Positions 1 through 8,055 of a DNA stretch of 64,000 nucleotides are shown here, one piece after another (positions within the stretch are counted from its first letter, which is position 1; the number at the start of each line of letters is the position of its first letter). Both the position numbers and the translations under genes were made by a program. The notes beneath the pieces were generated by a model. That model searched no databases, was not told the DNA's origin, and saw only the letters and a program-made list of their open reading frames with translations. Where the stretch lies: assembly GCA_963829955.1 (NCBI GenBank), contig CAWHKS010000009.1, forward strand, positions 1-64,000, in the 5' to 3' direction. The DNA comes from DASTFY01 sp963829955. Lineage in GTDB: Bacteria; Actinomycetota; Acidimicrobiia; Acidimicrobiales; Ilumatobacteraceae.

Positions 1-1109
1 CACTCCCTCCGCCCGAACAGGCCATTCGGCCGTACCGCGAGCACCACGGCAAGGATCACGAAGGTGAAGATGATCGAATAGAAGGTGTAGTCGGACGGCA
101 GATAGGCGGGCGAGAAGGCCGTGACCATGCCGTAGAGCAGCGACCCGGCAACGGCACCCTTGACCGAGCCGAGGCCCCCGATGATCACCACGATCAGGGA
201 GTTCAGGAGCCACTGCCCGTCCGTCCCGAGCGCCACTCCGGCGAAGGACGCCCCCATCGAGCCGCCCATTCCGGCGAGGAAGGCGCCGACGAAGAACGTG
301 ATGCCGAACACGACGGCGACATTGATGCCCAGTGCTCGGACCATGTCCTTGTCGTCGACGCCGGCACGGATGACCATGCCCATTCGGGTTCGGTTGAGCC
401 AGAGCCACAGCACGATGCCGACGACGACGGAGATGGCGAGCATGAACAGTCGGCTCGATGCGTAGCGCTGACCGAAGATGGTGGTGAAGTGCACGACATC
501 GCCGGGCCACACCATCTTCTTGGCGAGACCGCCGTACTGGTACAGCATCTGATCGGCGAGAATGACCGTCACCGCGATCGTGATGATGGCTTGGCGGAGA
601 TCCTGTCCCTGGTTCCAGCGCAGGAACAGCTGCTGCATGACCACACCCAACACGGCGACCACGAGCGCTCCGACCAGGAGCGGAACGATCCACTGGAGCA
701 TCGAGACGTCGCCCGGTTCGATGTTCCTGGTCTTGCCGACCATCGTCTGCTGCAGGTCGATCGCGACGTAGGCGGCGAGGAGGAAGAACGCGCCGTGAGC
801 CATGTTGACCGTGCGCATCAGCCCGAAGATGAGGGTGAAGCCGGACGCGACGACGAACAGGAGGCCGGCGAACGTCAGCCCGTCGAGCAGCGTGACGACG
901 AATTGTCCCGGCTCGTCGATCGCAGCTCCCGCCGACGTGTCGGCGGTCCACGTCCGGTCCGCGAGGAACAGGACCCACACGACGGCCAATGTGATGACCA
1001 GCCCGACCAGGATCAGCGGCAGTTTCCGAACCCGCCGAATCTGTGTCGGCGTGAGTCGGAAGGCACCGAGCCTCAGTCGGGGAACATCTTCGGTGACGAC
1101 CTCAGACAC
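1..1109 (-). CDS. Branched-chain amino acid/urea-type ABC transporter permease (LivH/UrtB-like), 3' end at window edge
   Basis: Inner-membrane permease of a high-affinity branched-chain amino acid or urea ABC importer. The reading frame runs from a GTG at 1107-1109 to the window edge (about 369 residues), with GGGAGGGG as ribosome binding site just upstream. One hydrophobic helix lies at residues 31-50; after a hydrophilic stretch come the family's helices with GFTLIFGLMRTVNMAHGAF (about 89-107), as in LivH. Near the end come GGLGSVKGAVAGSLLYG and RPNGLFGRRE, the usual LivH/UrtB C-terminus, so little is missing. The last two visible bases allow a TGA just outside. It is 133 bp downstream of a two-component system on the same strand, which may regulate it. 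Substrate cannot be told from one permease. Confidence 0.85.
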   Translation of the reverse strand, partial: MSEVVTEDVPRLRLGAFRLTPTQIRRVRKLPLILVGLVITLAVVWVLFLADRTWTADTSAGAAIDEPGQFVVTLLDGLTFAGLLFVVASGFTLIFGLMRTVNMAHGAFFLLAAYVAIDLQQTMVGKTRNIEPGDVSMLQWIVPLLVGALVVAVLGVVMQQLFLRWNQGQDLRQAIITIAVTVILADQMLYQYGGLAKKMVWPGDVVHFTTIFGQRYASSRLFMLAISVVVGIVLWLWLNRTRMGMVIRAGVDDKDMVRALGINVAVVFGITFFVGAFLAGMGGSMGASFAGVALGTDGQWLLNSLIVVIIGGLGSVKGAVAGSLLYGMVTAFSPAYLPSDYTFYSIIFTFVILAVVLAVRPNGLFGRRE

Positions 1110-1242
1110 GGAACCCCTCCCCCGTCCATCACGGTAGTGGTCGCGCTCGGGCACCGAAAGGGCCGCGCGAGCGACGCACGGCGGTTCGTAGGAGGGGGGC
1201 TGAAAGAACTACGCCAGCGCGCGCTCGCCCGGACGCCCGACG

Positions 1243-1863
1243 TCAGTCCCGTGATCGGAGCAGCAGGGCGGTCGCTTCGGTACGGGTGCGCACCTGCAGC
1301 TTCATCAGGATGCTGCTCACGTGGTTCTTGACGGTGAACACACTCAGGTGGAGCGCGTTGGCGATCTCGGCATTCGTCTTGCCCTCGGCCATGAGCCGCG
1401 CGAGTTCCCGCTCGCGCGACGTCAACGGAGACCGATTGGCGGCATCGGCGCGATCGAGGAGTGATCGTGTGACCTGCGGGGAGTAGATGCCGTGTCCGGC
1501 GGCGGCGCTGCGCACCGCGAGAGCGAGCGATTCTGCGTCGACCGACTTCACGAGGTAGCCGTTGGCGCCGGCGTCGATCACTTCGCGGACGCGCTCTGCA
1601 TCGGAAAAGGACGACAATGCGACGATTCCCAGGGCGTCGTGGGTGGCTCGCAGCTGCCGGATCGCCTCGACACCTCCGATCCCGGGCATCACGAGGTCCA
1701 TCACCACGACGTCGGGCTGGAGGTCGGCGACGACCGTCAATGCAGCTTCGCCCGAACCGGCCTCGCCGATCACCTCAAGGTCGTCGAACCGGGCGAGACA
1801 GGCGCTCACGCCTTCGCGCAGGAGGTCATGGTCGTCGACGACGATCACGGTGGTTCGGGTCAC
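1243..1863 (-). CDS. NarL/FixJ-family response regulator
   Basis: A 206-residue DNA-binding response regulator. The receiver domain (residues 1-120) shows the acidic pair VDDHD near the N-terminus, the phospho-acceptor Asp in VVMDLVMPG (about residue 56) and the conserved Lys in YLVKSVDA. The C-terminal LuxR-type helix-turn-helix (about 140-203) contains LTSRERELARLMAEGKTNAEI-like sequence and FTVKNHVSSILMKL. The start ATG overlaps the stop of the upstream histidine kinase by 4 bp (ATGA), so the two form a cognate, translationally coupled pair. Its target may be the ABC permease gene 133 bp downstream, which is inference from order only. Confidence 0.93.
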   Translation of the reverse strand: MTRTTVIVVDDHDLLREGVSACLARFDDLEVIGEAGSGEAALTVVADLQPDVVVMDLVMPGIGGVEAIRQLRATHDALGIVALSSFSDAERVREVIDAGANGYLVKSVDAESLALAVRSAAAGHGIYSPQVTRSLLDRADAANRSPLTSRERELARLMAEGKTNAEIANALHLSVFTVKNHVSSILMKLQVRTRTEATALLLRSRD

Positions 1864-3560
1864 GGATCGAACCGCACTCGGATCGAGGTGCCCTGGCCTG
1901 GAGCGCTGTTCACCGAGAACACCGCTCCGACGGCCTGCGCGCGTTCGCTCATGATCCTGAGTCCGAGATGGCCGCCCGCTACCTGGTCAGGATCGAACCC
2001 GGCACCGTCGTCGGCGATGCACAGTTCCACGGGCGGTCCGGCAACGAGGCGGACCGCCAGCGACCGGGAATTCGCATGCTGGGCCACGTTGCCGAGCGAC
2101 TCCTGTGCGATCCGGTAGAACGCGACGTGGACGTCCGGGTCGAGACGAACCGGATCGAGAGCGGCGGTGACGTCGAGCGTGCGCCGGCACTCGAGGGCGT
2201 CGAGCAGATGGGTGATGAGTTGAGCGAGGTCGACGTCGGCCAGCTCATAGGGCCGTAGCTCGAGGAGCAGTGAGCGCATCTCCGCCAGTGCGCCACGATT
2301 GAGCTGCCGCAGACGGTCGGCGCGATGGAACAACTCCGAATCCGGGTCGATGTCGTTGAGCAGGGACTCAGCGGTGAGCGCCGCGGTCCACAACGTCTGA
2401 TTCACCGCATCGTGCAGATCGCGAGCAAGGCGTTGGCGTTCCTCGGTCGCGGCCAGCTCGGAGACCCGGCGAGCCAGTTGCGAGTTGGACAGTGCGGCGC
2501 CGGCCTGGTCAGCGATCGCCCCGAGCCGGTCAGCGTGATCGACCGTGAAGAAGCCGGGGGTGGCGCTCTCGACCACCAAGTAGCCGATCAACCGGTCGGC
2601 GACCTGCATGCGTGCCCCGACCGTTGACCCCGCCGGGCCGAACGCGTGACCCGGTTGGTCGACGATGACAGGCCCCTCGCGGTGCTTGACACGCTCGATG
2701 ACGGTGAGGGATTCGATGTCACGATCGACGACGCCGGTGCTCTCCGGAAGGTAGCCGAAGCCGCCGCGGTGCAGGGTGAGTTCGCATCGACCGGATGCAT
2801 CGGCGAGCACGATCGCCGCGAGGTCGTTCGAGATCAGCCGCTCGACGCCTTCGAGGGTCTGCTCGGTCACCGCATCGATGTCAAACGTTTTTGACATTGC
2901 CGCAGCGGTGTCACGCAGTGCTTCCGCGTACGCCCGCTGCTCGCGCTCCTCGGACTGCAGACGGATACGGAACTCGACCTCGCGCCGAAGTGTCTCGTTG
3001 GACCGCAGCAGATCGTTCGTGCGCAGGCGCACTCGTTCGTCAAGGTCCCCCAGGGTGCGCTGCAATTCATCTTCGGCCTGATGTCGGTCGGTGACGTCCT
3101 TGAACGTCCCCAGAACGCCGATCACATCGCCGTCGATCCCACGCAAGGGCACCTTGTTCGTCTCGATCCAACGCTCCTCGCCATCAGCGCGGCGAAGCCG
3201 CTCGAGAATTCCGAACTTCGGCTCGCCGCTGTCGAGCACCGCGCGATCCCAATCGATGAACCACTCGGAGTTGAACTCCGGATCATCTGCCCACGGCATG
3301 TCGCGATCGGACTTGCCGAGCAGGATCGACGAGTCGAATCCGGCGAAGGACGAGAACACGTGGTTGCACCCCAGATAGCACGAGTCGCGGTCCTTCCAGA
3401 ACACGGCGTTGGTCAGTGAGTGCATCAAGCTGAAAAGCATCTGTTCGCTCGCAGCCAACGCCGCGCTGGCGGATTCCTCGCCGTGCAGTAGCGGCGCATA
3501 CATCTCGGGTGCTGGTGCCAGCCGCCCCGCATCCTGGCTCGACGAAGACTGCGAAGTCAT
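1860..3560 (-). CDS. PAS-GAF sensor histidine kinase (HisKA_3 type)
   Basis: A 566-residue cytoplasmic sensor kinase with no obvious membrane segment. Order: PAS domain at about 37-160 (SLTNAVFWKDRDSCYLGCN to VLGTFKDVTDRHQAE), a charged coiled-coil linker at about 160-225, a GAF domain at about 225-365, a HisKA_3 dimerisation domain with the phospho-acceptor His in RQRLARDLHDAVNQTLW (about 385), and a HATPase_c domain ending in GAGFDPDQVAGGHLGL and GQGTSIRV. This is the NarX/DegS-type architecture that pairs with NarL regulators, and the gene overlaps such a regulator by 4 bp. The signal is unknown; PAS plus GAF suggests a cytosolic small molecule or redox cue. Confidence 0.92.
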   Translation of the reverse strand: MTSQSSSSQDAGRLAPAPEMYAPLLHGEESASAALAASEQMLFSLMHSLTNAVFWKDRDSCYLGCNHVFSSFAGFDSSILLGKSDRDMPWADDPEFNSEWFIDWDRAVLDSGEPKFGILERLRRADGEERWIETNKVPLRGIDGDVIGVLGTFKDVTDRHQAEDELQRTLGDLDERVRLRTNDLLRSNETLRREVEFRIRLQSEEREQRAYAEALRDTAAAMSKTFDIDAVTEQTLEGVERLISNDLAAIVLADASGRCELTLHRGGFGYLPESTGVVDRDIESLTVIERVKHREGPVIVDQPGHAFGPAGSTVGARMQVADRLIGYLVVESATPGFFTVDHADRLGAIADQAGAALSNSQLARRVSELAATEERQRLARDLHDAVNQTLWTAALTAESLLNDIDPDSELFHRADRLRQLNRGALAEMRSLLLELRPYELADVDLAQLITHLLDALECRRTLDVTAALDPVRLDPDVHVAFYRIAQESLGNVAQHANSRSLAVRLVAGPPVELCIADDGAGFDPDQVAGGHLGLRIMSERAQAVGAVFSVNSAPGQGTSIRVRFDP

Positions 3561-3615
3561 GCCAGCGACAGAGTAGACGGTGCTTCAGGGGCGTTCTGCG
3601 CCGGGCTTCTCAGCG

Positions 3616-3783
3616 ATGTCGGACCGCACGGGCTGGTTGTGCCGGTGGTGCCACAGATCACTGTCGCGCCAACCTCACCACGCAGCCAAGCGGTACAACG
3701 CGCTCGTCACTGCATGGCCAGAGCTCGAACGCTTAGCGGCCGACGGCCACCCAACTGATCACGGCCAAGGCCGGCTGCTGTAG
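3616..3783 (+). CDS. Small hypothetical protein, doubtful
   Basis: A possible 55-residue protein starting at an ATG inside a slightly longer open frame that begins near 3580. It holds a CRWCHR motif (CxxC) near residue 9 and a helical, charged tail with ALVTAWPELERLAADG. No family is recognised. Its TAG stop shares a base with the GTG of the following decayed HEPN-like frame, which suggests both were once coupled. It lies in the compositionally odd stretch between the sensor kinase and the tRNA fragment, so it may be a remnant rather than an expressed gene. Confidence 0.25.
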   Translation: MSDRTGWLCRWCHRSLSRQPHHAAKRYNALVTAWPELERLAADGHPTDHGQGRLL

Positions 3784-4058
3784 TGAGCGACGAGGTGGCT
3801 GACTGGCCTAATTTCAAAGACGACGGAGGTCTTCAATACCTCGCCGAGGCAGTTGCCAATGAGCTTTCGGTCAATCCTCATCCGTCATTCGTGCCCCCGA
3901 CCGCCTCGACTATCCCGCTCTCTAGCTACATCACGGAGACCGACTGGCACTGACAAATCATCAACGAGTGGGCGCAGGTATCCAGTCGCTTGGGCGCGGG
4001 TCTGCGGCCCTTCATCGAGCGTGAGTTGCGCGCCAAGGATTCCGACGGATGGTCGTAG
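3783..4058 (+). pseudogene. Decayed HEPN-domain (Swt1-like) protein remnant, interrupted by an in-frame TGA
   Basis: A single frame runs from a GTG at 3783 to a TAG at 4056-4058, broken only by a TGA at 3951-3953. Before the stop it reads as 56 residues ending SYITETDWH. After it the same frame continues with QIINEWAQVSSRLGAGLRPF and then IERELRAKDSDGWS. The pattern GLRPFIERELxAK...GW resembles the start of Swt1-type HEPN domains, which often carry a PFVEREL-like helix before a GW motif. Such domains occur in defence and mobile-element proteins. The rest of the domain is missing, so this is a truncated relic. The assignment rests on a short motif and is tentative. Confidence 0.4.
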
Positions 4059-4145
4059 ATCACCAGGGCATTCGCGCACAATCAACAACCCCGTCGAGCG
4101 AGTGTTGACAAATCGTTGACAACGGGCCGGATCCGGCCAACGGAA

Positions 4146-4175
4146 AGGGCCGGCTCCCTGTCGGAAACCGGCCCT
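4146..4175 (-). terminator. Hairpin terminator 3' of the tRNA-Met fragment
   Basis: Perfect 8-bp arms AGGGCCGG and CCGGCCCT enclose a 14-nt loop. Read on the minus strand the hairpin lies about 15 nt after the CCA end of the tRNA-Met fragment and is followed by TTCCG. It is probably the original terminator of the tRNA gene, which implies that the fragment keeps its native downstream flank. Confidence 0.5.
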
Positions 4176-4190
4176 GACCTGGTGTTTCGG

Positions 4191-4236
<46 letters not shown>

Positions 4237-4311
4237 ATTCGGCCGGAGCGAGGCGTTCTCCCTGGTAGAGGGCAGTTTTCACCTGGTCACAGGCCTCCGT
4301 CAAATGCCCGT

Positions 4312-4365
4312 TGTTCCCTGCTGTTCCCCGCTGATTACCGTTGGCGTGGTACATGGTTGGTACAT
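4312..4365. repeat. Short repeats beside the tRNA fragment (possible integrase arm-type sites)
   Basis: Within the 298-bp stretch between the tRNA fragment and the next gene there are two adjacent decamers, TGTTCCCTGC and TGTTCCCCGC (4312-4331), and two 8-bp direct repeats TGGTACAT 11 bp apart (4347-4354 and 4358-4365). Clusters of short direct repeats next to an attachment site are typical of arm-type integrase binding sites. No integrase gene is seen nearby, so the role is inference. I see no coding sequence in 4237-4534. Confidence 0.3.
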
Positions 4366-4534
4366 CACGGCAGCCGCGACGCGGATCCGGGTGGCGGTGG
4401 TACCGGTAGAAGATCTCGCCGCGGTACGGGAGGTGGGTGACGTACCCGGGCGGGACGTAGGGCGGGAGGGTGGGATCGGGCGGTATGCACCGCAGCCTAA
4501 TTGGGGGCCTGGAAGCGACGATCGGCTGAGGGAT

Positions 4535-5068
4535 TCAGTCGGCGCTCGGACCTTCGGCGCGCACCTTGGGCACCTCGGCCATGGCCTCCCTCAGCTGGGC
4601 GATCCACGCCTCTTCGTTCCGCCCGACCAGCCGGACGCACCAGGCCAGAGCCTCCGAGCGGCTGCGGGCGATGCCGGCGTCGATCAACGTGTCGAGCACC
4701 TCCCGCTCGGCCATCCGCAGCCGGGTCATGACCGCGACGCTGGCCCTGGTGAAACACGTCTCGACCTCGCCGCAGCGGGCCGCCCACGACACCTTGCGCC
4801 CGAAGCGGTGCTCCGCCTCGCGGGCGATGGCGATGCGTTGCTCCCTGGTGTCCTCCCGGTAGGCACCGATCCGGCTGGCCAGGGCGACGCGCTGGCCGTC
4901 GGGGCCGAGGTCATCACCCAGGTCCGGAGCCGGCAGCACGCCAGTCACGACGATCTCGTCCCGATCGACCTTGACGGACCGGGGGCGCTGGCACCCTGGA
5001 CGGTTCTCGCGGGCGACGAACCAGGCAGGGCCGTTGGATCCCGCGAGACCGTGCTCGACGCCCGGCAC
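4535..5068 (-). CDS. Conserved hypothetical protein
   Basis: A 177-residue soluble protein. The N-terminal ~33 residues look unstructured, and the real start may be further in. The body begins DRDEIVVTGVLPAPDLG and is rich in charged helices: RIGAYREDTREQRIAIAREA, then FGRKVSWAARCGEVE. The C-terminal half (about 113-177) has SVAVMTRLRMAEREVLDTLI and RSRSEALAWCVRLVGRNEE, which resembles a ribbon-helix-helix-like dimer fold. I recall similar orphan proteins in actinobacterial genomes but cannot name a function. It follows the GntR regulator by 57 bp on the same strand and lies beside the tRNA-Met scar, so it could be operon tail or mobile-element cargo. Confidence 0.6.
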   Translation of the reverse strand: MPGVEHGLAGSNGPAWFVARENRPGCQRPRSVKVDRDEIVVTGVLPAPDLGDDLGPDGQRVALASRIGAYREDTREQRIAIAREAEHRFGRKVSWAARCGEVETCFTRASVAVMTRLRMAEREVLDTLIDAGIARSRSEALAWCVRLVGRNEEAWIAQLREAMAEVPKVRAEGPSAD

Positions 5069-5125
5069 CGGCCGGCCTCTGATCCGCTGACCCGCCGAGC
5101 CGCTCGCCGACCACTCGATAGACGA

Positions 5126-5884
5126 TCAACTCGGCGGCGTGGGGTCGGATCGGGTGAGCACCCATTCGATGTGTGATTGGGTCAGGACGATCAGATCGCG
5201 CATCCGGGCGTCGGCCCGATCGGGATCACCATCGATGATCGCCGCCGCCACCGCCTCGTGTTCGGCCATGGCTGATTGCGGTCCACCCGGCGCGTGGACG
5301 GTCAGCCGGCGGCTTGCTCGGAGGGCTGCCCCGATCGCACCGGTCAGCCGGACGAGGGTGACGTTCTTCGTCGCCGACAGGATCGCGGCGTGGAAGTCGA
5401 GGTCGGCAACGACGTAGCGCTGAGTGTCGTCTCCCCACCGCACGAGCTCGTCGGCCAGCGCGCGAAACCGGTCGGCCTCCTCGGCACTCCGGCGCATCGC
5501 CGCCAGCCGGGCCGCAGCGGGCTCGATGATCAGCCGGACCTCGGAGACGTCGCGGATGACGGCGGCGATCGGCCCGTACTCGAGCATCCAACCGAGCACA
5601 TCGGGATCGAGGACGTCCCATGAGTCCCGCGGGAGCGGGACGGTGCCGACTCGCGGGCGCGAGCGGAGCAGGCCCTTGGCGGCGAGCACCTTGGTGGCCT
5701 CGCGCACCACGCTGCGGGAGACTCCGAGCATCTTGCCGAGCTCCGCTTCGGGCAGCGGCTCGCCCTCGGGGAGACGACCGGACACGATGGCGATGCCGAG
5801 ATCGAAGACGGCGTGATCGTGCAGCCGCGTGCGTCGGTGGGCGACGTCGGGGTCCGCCGACGGCAGTGCCGGGAGGTCGCTCAC
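5126..5884 (-). CDS. GntR-family (FadR/FCD) transcriptional regulator, DgoR-like
   Basis: A 252-residue repressor-type regulator. An N-terminal winged helix-turn-helix (about 20-90) contains GEPLPEAELGKMLGVSRSVV and REATKVLAAKGLL. The link RPRVGTVPLPRDSWDVLDPD and VLGWMLEYG parallels the DgoR/LgoR group of sugar-acid regulators. A helical FCD ligand-binding domain (about 105-240) follows, with the acidic and His residues DLDFHAAI and AEHEAVAAAI that usually bind a metal. It is the last recognisable gene of the sugar operon, 27 bp after the enolase-superfamily gene, so the natural inducer is probably a sugar acid made by the pathway. Its operator may be the palindrome in the divergent promoter near 12.78 kb (inference). 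Confidence 0.88.
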   Translation of the reverse strand: MSDLPALPSADPDVAHRRTRLHDHAVFDLGIAIVSGRLPEGEPLPEAELGKMLGVSRSVVREATKVLAAKGLLRSRPRVGTVPLPRDSWDVLDPDVLGWMLEYGPIAAVIRDVSEVRLIIEPAAARLAAMRRSAEEADRFRALADELVRWGDDTQRYVVADLDFHAAILSATKNVTLVRLTGAIGAALRASRRLTVHAPGGPQSAMAEHEAVAAAIIDGDPDRADARMRDLIVLTQSHIEWVLTRSDPTPPS

Positions 5885-5911
5885 GGACCTGGCCCTCGTG
5901 GAGTCGCCGCG

Positions 5912-7075
5912 TCAGTCCGCGACCGGTGCTGCCTCACGCCGCTCCCATCCGGGCTCGTACAGCCGCAGGACGTGACTCGCCCCGTACGGATGGTCGGCCA
6001 GACGATCCCAATCGAGGTCGATGCCGAGGCCAGGTCTGTGGCTGACCGGGACGTGTCCATCGGAGAGGACGAAGGGGTCGTCCACGACAATCGTCCGCGT
6101 CCAGGGTTCGTTGAAGTCCTCGAACGACTCGAGGTAGTAGAAGTTCGGCGTGCTCGCCCCCAGGTGCAGGCTGAGCATGGAGCACACCGGGCCCTGTGCA
6201 TTGTGCGGCGCCAGCATGCCGTAGTGCGCCTCGGCCATTCCAGCGACGATCTTCGTGCGGGCGAGACCACCCAGGCTCAGCGGTTCGGGTTGAAGGATGT
6301 CAACGGCGTGGTGCGAGAGCAGTTCTGCGAACTGCTGGATCGATGACAACGACTCGCCGGTGGCGATCGGCACGGCGGCGTTCCGGGCGACGTGGACCAT
6401 CGTCGCGATGTGCTGGTGCGGGACGGGCTCCTCGAACCAGGCCGGCCGGTATGGCGCCAGTCGAGCGGCGACGCTGAGGGCGGTCGACGGTGCGAAGCGG
6501 TTATGACCCTCGATCATGATGTCGGCGTCGGCCCCGACGGCGTCGCGCACGGCGGCGACGATGTCGATCGCCTCATCTTGTTGACGTCGCGTCTGCGTGC
6601 GCCACGCCGTCCCGAACGGGTCGAACTTCATCGCCGTGTAGCCGCGGCCGATCACGGCAGCCGCCGCGTCGGCGAAGGCTTCCGGCGAACGGTCGACCTG
6701 GTACCAACCATTCGCATACACCGGCACTCGGTCGCGCACGAGCCCGCCCAGCAGCTCGTACAACGGGACGCCCAAGGCCTTGCCCTTGATGTCCCAGCAG
6801 GCCACCTCGATCGCAGCCATCGCCGCGCCGTGGATCTGGCCGCCCTCTGAGTACAGGTCGCGTCCGAGGCGCAGTCCGAGCGACTCGATGGCGAAGGGGT
6901 CGCGACCGACGACGAGGTCTTCGAGCTCGTGGACGGCTGCCTCGACGGTGCGGCAGAACCCGTTCAGCGAGCCCTCACCGAGGCCGTGGATGCCTTCGTC
7001 GGTGTCGACGCGGACGAACAGCCAGTTCTTCCACCGGTTGCCGACCAGGTAGGTCGTGACGCCGGTGATCTTCAC
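5912..7075 (-). CDS. Enolase-superfamily sugar-acid dehydratase (mandelate racemase/galactonate dehydratase-like)
   Basis: A 387-residue enzyme of the mandelate racemase/muconate lactonizing superfamily, which abstracts a proton alpha to a carboxylate to dehydrate or epimerise sugar acids. The start is the GTG at 7073-7075 (VKITGVTTYLV), which overlaps the stop of the upstream dehydrogenase by 4 bp (GTGA). The capping domain covers about 1-125. The barrel shows MKFDPFG, then candidate Mg ligands in IMIEGHNRF, WFEEPVP and ATGESLSS, and a likely general-base His in LAPHNAQGP. The APHxxxGP element and overall length resemble D-galactonate dehydratase (DgoD). With a DgoR-like repressor and galT/galK nearby, a galactonate-type substrate is plausible but unproven. 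Confidence 0.85.
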   Translation of the reverse strand: MKITGVTTYLVGNRWKNWLFVRVDTDEGIHGLGEGSLNGFCRTVEAAVHELEDLVVGRDPFAIESLGLRLGRDLYSEGGQIHGAAMAAIEVACWDIKGKALGVPLYELLGGLVRDRVPVYANGWYQVDRSPEAFADAAAAVIGRGYTAMKFDPFGTAWRTQTRRQQDEAIDIVAAVRDAVGADADIMIEGHNRFAPSTALSVAARLAPYRPAWFEEPVPHQHIATMVHVARNAAVPIATGESLSSIQQFAELLSHHAVDILQPEPLSLGGLARTKIVAGMAEAHYGMLAPHNAQGPVCSMLSLHLGASTPNFYYLESFEDFNEPWTRTIVVDDPFVLSDGHVPVSHRPGLGIDLDWDRLADHPYGASHVLRLYEPGWERREAAPVAD

Positions 7076-8055
7076 ACCGCGACCTGGCGTGACTCGTCGA
7101 ACGACTGGATGCATGCGTGGGCGAGCTCGAGTGCGCGTCGGCCGGCCCGAGCGTGGATCGGCGGGTCCTCGCCCCGCCGCAACGCGGTGACGATGTCCTC
7201 GAGGTGCAGCTCGAACATGTGGTCGAAGTCGCGGTCGCGGTCGTTGAAGTAGCCGGCCTCCCACACCTGGCGGAACTCGTCGCCGGGCGTCGAGTGGGTG
7301 AACCGCTTCACCGTGTCGACGATCTGCACCCGGCCGGCAGCGCCGTTGACTTCGACGTAGTGCGTCTCGGGATAGGCGTACGACGAGTCGTAGGACCCCA
7401 CGAGGCTGCCGACCGCGCCGGAAGAAAACGTCAGCGCGACGGCCATCGTCGTGTGGCCAGCGCCGGTCGGATTGCTCATGTGGGCACTGACCGAGGCGAT
7501 GGGCCCGCAGAGGTGCTCGAGCATGTCGAAGCCGTGGCATTGGGTCTCGATGAGGTTGGCGTGGGGATGCGTGCTCGTGCCGATCTCGCCGCCGAAGCGC
7601 CACGTCGCGAACGTGATGGCGCCGAGCCGGCCGGCGGTGATGGCATCGTGAGCCATCCTCACGGGTTGGGCATAGCGGTGGTTGAAGTTGATGGCGAAGA
7701 AGAGGTCGCGCGCTGCAGCCTCGTCGAGCAACCGGTCGGCCTCAGCGAGGTCGAACACGAGCGGCTTCTCGACCAAGAGCGGGCGGCCGGCCTCGATCAC
7801 CCGCAACGTCGTGGCGAAGTGGTCCTCGTTCGGCAGGCACAGCGACACCAGGTCGGGCGACTCGATCTCGAGCATCTGGTCGAGGTCGATGTACGGCGTG
7901 GTGTCGAACTCGCGTGCACGACGCTCGGTCTTCTCGCTCGAGCGTCCGACGATGGCGCACAGCTCGACGTCGGCGCGCCGGGCGAACACCCGAGCGTGCT
8001 CCCGCCCCCACCACTCGCCGGTCCCTACGACGGCGACGCGCAACCGCTCCGTCAC
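7072..8055 (-). CDS. Gfo/Idh/MocA-family NAD(P)-dependent oxidoreductase
   Basis: A 327-residue sugar or polyol dehydrogenase. The N-terminal Rossmann domain starts LRVAVVGTGEWWGREHARVF (GxGxxG with a Trp pair), followed by SLCLPNEDHFATTLRVIEAG and the diagnostic VEKPL motif (LLVEKPLVFD) holding the catalytic Lys. The C-terminal alpha/beta domain begins FAINFNHRYAQPVR and includes IETQCHGFDMLEHLCG, where the His is the usual acid/base. The start is a GTG at 8053-8055 with a strong GGAGGG site; it overlaps the upstream permease by 4 bp. In this operon it could oxidise the imported sugar to a lactone, feeding the downstream dehydratase. That order is inferred. Confidence 0.88.
   Translation of the reverse strand: MTERLRVAVVGTGEWWGREHARVFARRADVELCAIVGRSSEKTERRAREFDTTPYIDLDQMLEIESPDLVSLCLPNEDHFATTLRVIEAGRPLLVEKPLVFDLAEADRLLDEAAARDLFFAINFNHRYAQPVRMAHDAITAGRLGAITFATWRFGGEIGTSTHPHANLIETQCHGFDMLEHLCGPIASVSAHMSNPTGAGHTTMAVALTFSSGAVGSLVGSYDSSYAYPETHYVEVNGAAGRVQIVDTVKRFTHSTPGDEFRQVWEAGYFNDRDRDFDHMFELHLEDIVTALRRGEDPPIHARAGRRALELAHACIQSFDESRQVAV

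Noticed and set aside
489..1331. 280-codon plus-strand frame in the first kilobase
   Set aside because: Opposite the LivH-like permease, which has helices and family motifs; the plus frame shows no domain.
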